Below, piece after piece: positions 57,801-64,000 of a stretch of 64,000 nucleotides of DNA. A program made the translations under genes and the position numbers. Each line of letters begins with the position of its first letter. Position 1 is the first letter of the stretch. The stretch comes from Armigeres subalbatus (lineage: Eukaryota; Arthropoda; Insecta; Diptera; Culicidae). The notes beneath the pieces were generated by a model. It ran no database searches and had not been told where the DNA came from. It was given only the letters and a program-made list of their open reading frames with translations. Location of the stretch: positions 3,729,470 to 3,793,469 of the forward strand of contig NC_085139.1 of NCBI RefSeq assembly GCF_024139115.2. Reading direction: 5' to 3'.

Positions 57801-59795
57801 GGCCTCCTTTCAAGAGGCTCAGAGCCTCCTTTCAAGAGGCTCAGAGCCTCCTTTCAAGAGGCTCAGAGCCTCCTTTCAAGAGGCTCAGAAGCCTCCTTTC
57901 AAGAGGCTCAGGAAGCCTCCTTTCAAGAGGCTCAGAAGCCTCCTTTAAAGAGCTCAGAAGCCTCCTTTCAAGAGGCTCAGAAGCCTCCTTTCAAGAGGCT
58001 CAAGCCTCCTTTCAAGAGGCTCAGGAAGCCTCCTTTCAAGAGGCTCAGAAGCCTCCTTTCAAGAGCTCAGAAGCCTCCTTTCAAGAGGCTCAGAGCCTCC
58101 TTTCAAGAGGCTCAGAAGCCTCCTTTCAAGAGGCTCAGAGCCTCCTTTCAAGAGGCTCAGAAGCCTCCTTTCAAGAGGCTCAAAGCCTCCTTTCAAGAGG
58201 CTCAGGAAGCCTCCTTTCAAGAGGCTCAGAAGCCTCCTTTCAAGAAGGCTCAGAGCCTCCTTTCAAGAGGCTCAGAGCCTTCTTTCAAGAGGCTCAGGAA
58301 GCCTCCCTTTCAAGAGGCTCAGAAGCCTCCTTTCAAGAGGCTCAGAGCCTCCTTTAAAGAGGCTCAGAGCCTCCTTTCAAGAGCTCAAGCCTCCTTTCAA
58401 GAGGCTCAAGCCTCCTTTCAAGAGGCTCAGGAAGCCTCCTTTCAAGAGGCTCAGGCCTCCTTTCAAGAGGCTCAGAAGCCTCCTTTCAAGAGGCTCAAGC
58501 CTCCTTTCAAGAGGCTCAGGAAGCCTCCTTTCAAGAGCTCAGAAGCCTCCTTTCCAAGAGGCTCAGAAGCCTCCTTTCAAGAGCTCAGAAGCCTCCTTTC
58601 AAGAGGCTCAGGCCTCCTTCCAAGAGGCTCAGAAGCCTCCTTTCAAGAGGCTCAGAAGCCTCCTTTCAAGAGGCTCAGAAGCCTCCTTTCAAAAGGCTCT
58701 GAAGCCTCCTTTCAAGAGGCTCTGAAGCCTCCTTTCAAGAGGCTCTGAAGCCTCCTTTCAAGAGCTCAGAAGCCTCCTTTTAAGAGCTCAGAGCCTCCTT
58801 TCAAGAGGCTCCAGCCTCCTTTCAAGAGCTCAGAGCCTCCTTTCAAGAGAGCTCAGAAGCCTCCTTTCAGAGCTCCAGAAGCCTCCTTTCAAGAGGCTCA
58901 AGCCTCCTTTCAAGAGGCTCAGAAGCCTCCTTTCAAGAGGCTCAGAAGCCTCCTTTCAAGAGCTCAGAAGCCTCCTTTCAAGAGCTCAGGCCTCCTTTCA
59001 AGAGGCTCAGAAGCCTCCTTTCAAGAGGCTCAGAGCCTCCTTTCAAGAGGCTCAAGCCTCCTTTCAAGAGGCTCAGAAGCCTCCTTTCAAGAGGCTCGGA
59101 AGCCTCCTTTCAAGAGGCTCAGAAGCCTCCTTTCAAGAGCTCAGGAAGCCTCCTTTCAAGAGGCTCAGAAGCCTCCTTTCAAGAGGCTCAGAAGCCTCCT
59201 TTCAAGAGGCTCAGGAAGCCTCCTTTCAAGAGGCTCAGAGCCTCCTTTCAAGAGCTCAGAAGCCTCCTTTCAAGAGCTCAAGCCTCCTTTCAAGAGGCTC
59301 AGGAAGCCTCCTTTCAAGAGGCTCAGAAGCCTCCTTTCAAGAGGCTCAGGAAGCCTCCTTTCAAGAGGCTCAGAAGCCTCCTTTCAAGAGCTCAGAGCCT
59401 CCTTTCAAGAGGCTCAGAGCCTCCTTTCAAGAGGCTGGAAGCCTCCTTTCAAGAGGCTGGAAGCCTCCTTTCAAGAGGCTCAGGAAGCCTCCTTTCAAGA
59501 GCTCAAGCCTCCTTTCAAGAGGCTCAGAAGCCTCCTTTCAAGAGGCTCAGAAGCCTCCTTTCAAGAGGCTCAAGCCTCCTTTCAAGAGGCTCAGAAGCCT
59601 CCTTTCAAGAGGCTCAGAGCCTCCTTTCAAGAGCTCAAGCCTCCTTTCAAGAGCTCAAGCCTCCTTTCAAGAGGCTCAGGCCTCCTTTCAAGAGGCTCTG
59701 AAGCCTCCTTTCAAGAGGCTCGGAAGCCTCCTTTCAAGAAGCTCGTAAGCCTCCTTTCAAGAGGCTCGGAAGCCTCCTTTCAAGAGGCCCGGAAG
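48892..59795 (+). repeat. 23-bp satellite array, about 470 units, 10.9 kb
   Basis: Each unit has two complementary 6-mers, AGCCTC and GAGGCT, separated by a 7-nt spacer CTTTCAA and then a 4-nt linker CNGA before the next unit. Every unit can therefore fold as a 6-bp hairpin in two registers. Linker classes come in blocks: CGGA near 48.95-49.08, 50.99-51.34, 56.69-56.77 and 59.70-59.79 kb; CAGA through most of the rest; CTGA or CTGTA at about 56.8-57.7 kb. A spacer variant CTGTTCAA occurs in consecutive units near 49.78-49.85 and 51.11-51.28 kb. Length variants (linkers CAG, CA, CAGGA, CCAGA; GAGCT for GAGGCT) are dense in 51.3-56.7 and 57.7-59.7 kb and rare elsewhere. The standard unit lacks stop codons on the plus strand, which creates an 8-kb open frame; this is not a gene. 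Confidence 0.97.
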
Positions 59796-61139
59796 TCTCC
59801 AACGATTTTTTTGGGTACATAAACATGTAAATTTGACTGAGAAATGCCCGAGATATTGCTATGTCAAATCCGGGTCAATATGACCTAAACACCGAATATG
59901 AGTTTTTTTTGCTGCCCTTCGGGGACGTCGTACGAAGTAGGTCAACGTTTGGGAATATAGTTTTTCCTGAAATAGGAAAAGTCAAGAAGTTTTAGACCTT
60001 CACTTTGTTGCGTTGAAAAGTTATTACAGTTTGAAAGCACGATTCGGGTCATATTGACGTTAGGAAGGTCGAGTGCAATATTTCACGCAGAAACAGATTA
60101 TTCTATCAGATTATGATGGAAGGGTTCATCAGCACCAACCGTATTAATGTGTGTAGATTTGCCAATTCCGACCTATGACAATACGTTCCGACCAGCACGC
60201 TATCCGGGGGGAAAATCTGAATATGTCAACCTGATACGGTGCTTCCGAGTACCGAGGCCGGTTAATTAATTAAATCAGGGTTCGTGGAGGGTTTGCTATT
60301 TCATGATTTGTTGACTAGCGCTCGTATACTTACTGGGTGGAGAGCAGTCGTGATCCATATTGGATCCAGTAACGAATAAGGTGAACCATCCTATATTGGA
60401 CTGCGGACTGCAAAGTCATAGATAATTGTGTAAGGTATTTCACGATGCATCAATTCACCTCAAATCTCTACTACGGCACGACGGCAAAAACTGTGCGTGA
60501 TTACATTTTTCCATTATTGGATATACCGCAATGCTGCCCTTGTTAGCCGCCTGTGACGTGCATCAATGGTTCGGAAACAGCAAACATCCCGTCGCATCGT
60601 TGGCCACCACTGATCCACCATACGAACAGTCAAGTTAGGTTAGGAACTGATGGTTAGTTAGTGGCTACATTCCTGATCGTAAATATTGAACTAACTTCTG
60701 GAAATGCCTCACTATCCGGACTATGTCGATTGAAACAAACATTTTTGAATTATGTGACCTCATAGGGATTTTCTAGGAAGAATTGATTAAAGTTTAAGTT
60801 TTCTCAACATAAAATTAATTTTGTGAATATAAAAAACGTAGGTATAGCGGATAAGATTTACTTGTAATTGTATAGCTCTTCAAATGATGTTTCAAACTTA
60901 GGGCCGACGGTGTACATATGCAGCAATTGATGAATGGGTTCCTGTTGATGCTGCTGGTTCGTTTCTGCCCTGCGGCTGCATGGTCTATCCAATCGCACCG
61001 GTTTACCACGTGAAGCCGAGCTTTACACATTGAGGCATTCCACGGAAGCATGTCAGTCGATCCTGAGCGACCATTTCGAAAATATTTGAAACTCTGCACA
61101 GTTTTTCAATTTCATCTAAATCGTCATTTTCGATATCAA
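59796..61139. other. Spacer after the satellite
   Basis: The satellite ends abruptly at a GTCTCC after the last CGGA unit. Downstream, GGGTCAATATGACC (about 59873) and, inverted, GGGTCATATTGACG (about 60047) may be ends of a small element, but I could not define it. No gene supported; a 94-codon minus-strand frame (60815-61099) has no motif. Confidence 0.4.
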
Positions 61140-62063
61140 ATCTTCATATTGAGTCACGACTAACTTTTCAAAAGGGTGTATGTGAAAATGGTTCAAAAAT
61201 ATTTAAAAGCTGCACAGCAAAAACGGAATGTTCGATTTTTATGATTTTTTTCAGCAAAGTTAGACAACTAAATGGTGATTCTTAAGAAAATGTGCACAGT
61301 AAAAAAAATTTTTTGCCTTTAAAAATATCATTTTTGTCACAAAACTCAAATATCTCAAAACCCTATCTTTTTTCGAACGTAATTTTTTAGGAAAACGGTC
61401 CATTATATTAGCTATCTACCATAAAAATTTGGTGATGGTAAACTAATAAACAAAAAAGTTATGACATTTCAAACATTTCACAATTTTCACATTTAGTAAA
61501 AAAATTTTTTTCTGTGTAAGTTATTTCGAGAATTGCAGTTTGATGCAGATTTTATTGTTAAGGGACGTGATTTAAACAAGTTGTTTTCATGATATTTTGA
61601 TTTAATTATTCATAGCATCTATAAGAAACTTAGACACGATCCAGTGTTGTGATCAAAAGTATTGATAGTGTCATAATTTTCATTGCACGTGACTGGCGAA
61701 AAATTCTTTTAATAGTGTTGAAACCTGTTGATAATAACGTTGATAGAAACATATCAGAAATGTTATTTTTAAGACAAAAGCTGCAAAATCAAAGATTTAT
61801 ATACACGTGTACGTCTATAGTTTACCTGCAAAAATATACCTCTTAGAGAATAGACTTTATGATCGGGAGGAAACGGGTATCTTCAACAACAACAAATGCA
61901 TGATAGGTACATACCATGACAATGCTCACGAAAAAGCAAAAAATTACTACTACTAAGGTTGTTAAAGATCTTATAGTAATTTTTTCTTCAGTCAAACAAA
62001 TGACACCAAACTAGTCAGTAAAAACTTAAAAGTGATTTTGTTTATTGAAATATTACGAACAAC
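61140..62063. other. AT-rich leader of the transposase-like gene
   Basis: Very AT-rich, with oligo-A and oligo-T tracts. Probably the 5' non-coding part of the DNA transposon whose gene starts at 62064. The outer terminal repeat was not identified. The 65-codon frame at 61649-61846 has no support. Confidence 0.4.
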
Positions 62064-64000
62064 ATGAGTAGCCGCTTTCTCAACTGTTGTAGGCCGTTTG
62101 ATGGAAAAAGTGTTCAAAAGAGTTACGAAATCTCACCGAAAGCACCATAGATAAACTGAAAGCGACTGGTTATGCTCCAATGTCCACATTGAATACAAAT
62201 TTACGCATTTGCACGTCCTGCCGTCTAAACGTTGACAAAAGAGCAATCTGTATATCATCGGTTGAGCAGAGCGCAGGAAGTTCGAAAACGACAGCAACTG
62301 AGGAATTGCCAGATGTATCGACAACAACTGAGGAATTACCAGAAGTATTAAGTGCTGAGAGCCTTGCCACCGTACCATCAGCGAAATCTGTTTCAACAAA
62401 TCAATCGGAAGATGAGTGTATCCAAAAGGTCAACATCGAACGCATTAACGAGGGCATAGCTGGGATAAAAGTGACTCTGATGGAGTAAGATGGACTGCGT
62501 TTATTACCCGGAGAAAAAATACCGTGAAATAAACGAAGCTGTACGAAGAAACCTCTTCAAATTAGGGATCTGATGATGTGGAAAATACAGACTACGATTA
62601 GGTAATTATAAATATGAAGGAAAGGTTCTCGAATGCAGCCACGACAAGGAAAGAAAAATTATTGATTTTGTCGATGCTGCCAAGTTCGTGGTCTATTCAG
62701 GATGCCATTGATGAGTTCAAAACCAATAGAAATACAGTAAAAGAGGCAAAACAATTGAAGAATAACTGTCTTTCAACCAAAAATACTAGGTCTAGTACTG
62801 CATTAACAGATGAGACAAAAGAAATAGTAGTTCAATATTTTGAAGATGATGAAGTAAGTCGAGCTATGCCTGGTCAAAAAGATTATGTATCAATAAAAAA
62901 GTTGGAAAGCGTCAAGCAATCCAAAAACGATTAATGATGACGACTTTGAAAGAAGCGTACACACGCTTCAAGGAAATTCACGATAATATTAAAATAGGTT
63001 TTTCCTCATTTGCAAGCCTTCGGCCAAGGCAATGTAAGCTTCTTTCCAATTCAGGAACACATAATGTGTGTGTGTGCACAAACCATGAGAATATTAATCT
63101 TATTTTACATAGTTTGAAAAGAATCAATTTAACAAAGGATATTAAAATGTTAACTGGTAGTCTTTTGTGTGAAAATACAACATCAAATTGCTATCTACGA
63201 TCTTGTTCGGATTGTCCAGATTCTTCATCATTGGAAAATACTTTATTCGCTGAGTTTGAAGAAAAATATATTGATCAGTTATCATTTGAGCAATGGGTGA
63301 CCACGGATAGGTGTGACATAGAAACTATTGTAAAACCTGTAGATGAGTTTGTGTCATATTTTTGCTTGAAATTAGAAAGTTTAATCCCTCACGATTTCAT
63401 TAAAACAGAACAATCCAGCTTTTTAAAAAATACGAAAAATACATTACAAAATGGTGAATTTTTAGTCATTTGTGATTTTTCTGAAAATTACAGCTTTGTA
63501 TTGCAAGATGAAGTGCAGTCCCATCACTGGAACGTACAACAAGCTACAATTCATCCATTCGTTATTTATTTTAATGGAACACTTAAGTTTTATTATAATT
63601 TCCGAAGATTTAAGACACGATTCAGTATCCGTAAACTTGTTCATTGAAAAAATGATTAACTTTTTACGCGTTGATAAGCATAAAGAAGTCAAAAAGATAT
63701 ATTTCATGTCTGATGGAGCAGCGTCGCAGTACAAAAATCGTAAGAATTTTTCGAGCCTATGTCAATTTAAATCAATGTACGGAATTGATGCAGAATGGCA
63801 TTTTTTTGCTACATCACATGGCAAAGGTCCTTGTGATGCTATTGGAGGAACAATAAAGCGCATAGCCACAAGAGCAAGTTTAGCCAAAGAACGTGAGCAT
63901 CCAATTAAAACTGCGAAAGAACTTTTTGATTGGGCAAATCGTAGAAAAGAAAAAGATTTAACCAAATTATCATTTTGTTTTACTACTACTGAAGAGTACG
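62064..64000 (+). pseudogene. DDE-type transposase-like gene, decayed, runs off the window
   Basis: I recognise a family of uncharacterised invertebrate proteins that look like DDD/E transposases (possibly Sola-like; superfamily not certain). Start: ATG at 62064, followed by the usual NCCRPF cysteine pair, then a CTSC motif (62210-62221). An S/T-rich acidic linker follows to 62488. A conserved helical part (SWSIQDAIDEF, then MPGQKDYVSI) lies at 62614-62930. Next come FSSFASLRPRQC, HNVCVCTNHENINLIL and cysteine clusters (63000-63230). The putative catalytic core has DFSENYSFVLQDEVQS (Asp at 63473), SDGAASQYKNRKNF (about 63709-63750) and FFATSHGKGPCDAIGG (about 63804-63850). Frame breaks lie near 62110, between 62488 and 62580, in an A-run near 62897 and near 63593, plus a TAG at about 62595. 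From 63652 the frame is open to the window end. The 3' part and right terminal repeat lie outside. Confidence 0.7.

Noticed and set aside
48892..59795. CRISPR-like regular repetition
   Set aside because: There are no unique spacers between repeats, the unit is directly tandem, and the surroundings are eukaryotic.

Overview
The window looks like repeat-dominated nuclear DNA from an insect, most probably a culicine mosquito of the Aedes type. This is inferred from tRNA-derived SINEs with target-site duplications, I-clade and RTE-clade non-LTR retrotransposons, many short inverted-repeat DNA elements (MITEs), degenerate 'foldback' minisatellites and AT-rich spacers. The species assignment rests on recognising family styles and was not checked by a search. 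I found no host protein-coding gene, no rRNA, no intact tRNA gene and no bacterial-type feature that I can defend. Nearly every open frame longer than 60 codons is either a chance frame, antisense to an element, or a piece of a decayed element.

Layout. 0-7.6 kb is a graveyard of minus-strand retroelement pieces: an RTE endonuclease/RT remnant cut by a hAT terminus, a gag-like ORF1 remnant with a CCHC knuckle, an RT/RNase H remnant, two well-delimited SINEs, a TA-flanked MITE and a tRNA-like SINE head. 7.6-17.2 kb is mostly spacer with a 98-bp perfect palindrome, two hAT-like MITEs with 8-bp duplications and a pogo-like MITE. 17.6-22.2 kb is a stack of different degenerate tandem repeats. 22.2-28.3 kb is a complete-length but frameshifted I-clade element (ORF1, ORF2 with endonuclease, RT, RNase H and a C-terminal zinc motif, poly(A) tail) inserted in one of these minisatellites. 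The minisatellite continues to 29.5 kb.

29.5-36.7 kb is spacer with one large foldback MITE; 31.6-34.9 kb is the most single-copy-looking part. 36.7-40.0 kb is a 5'-truncated, minus-strand I-clade element. 40-48.7 kb alternates MITEs and degenerate minisatellites. 48.9-59.8 kb is one continuous satellite of about 470 copies of a 23-bp unit. 59.8-62 kb is spacer. From 62.06 kb to the right edge there is a decayed gene for a DDE-type, transposase-like protein that runs out of the window.

The most interesting item is the 23-bp satellite. Its unit consists of two mutually complementary 6-mers, separated alternately by a 7-nt spacer and a 4-nt linker, so each strand can fold into an unbroken chain of small hairpins. 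Length variation is concentrated in the linker, and an old inverted piece of the same repeat lies about 48 kb away. A second theme is that the longer degenerate minisatellites change orientation internally, as would be expected of Foldback-like elements whose arms are made of short tandem repeats.
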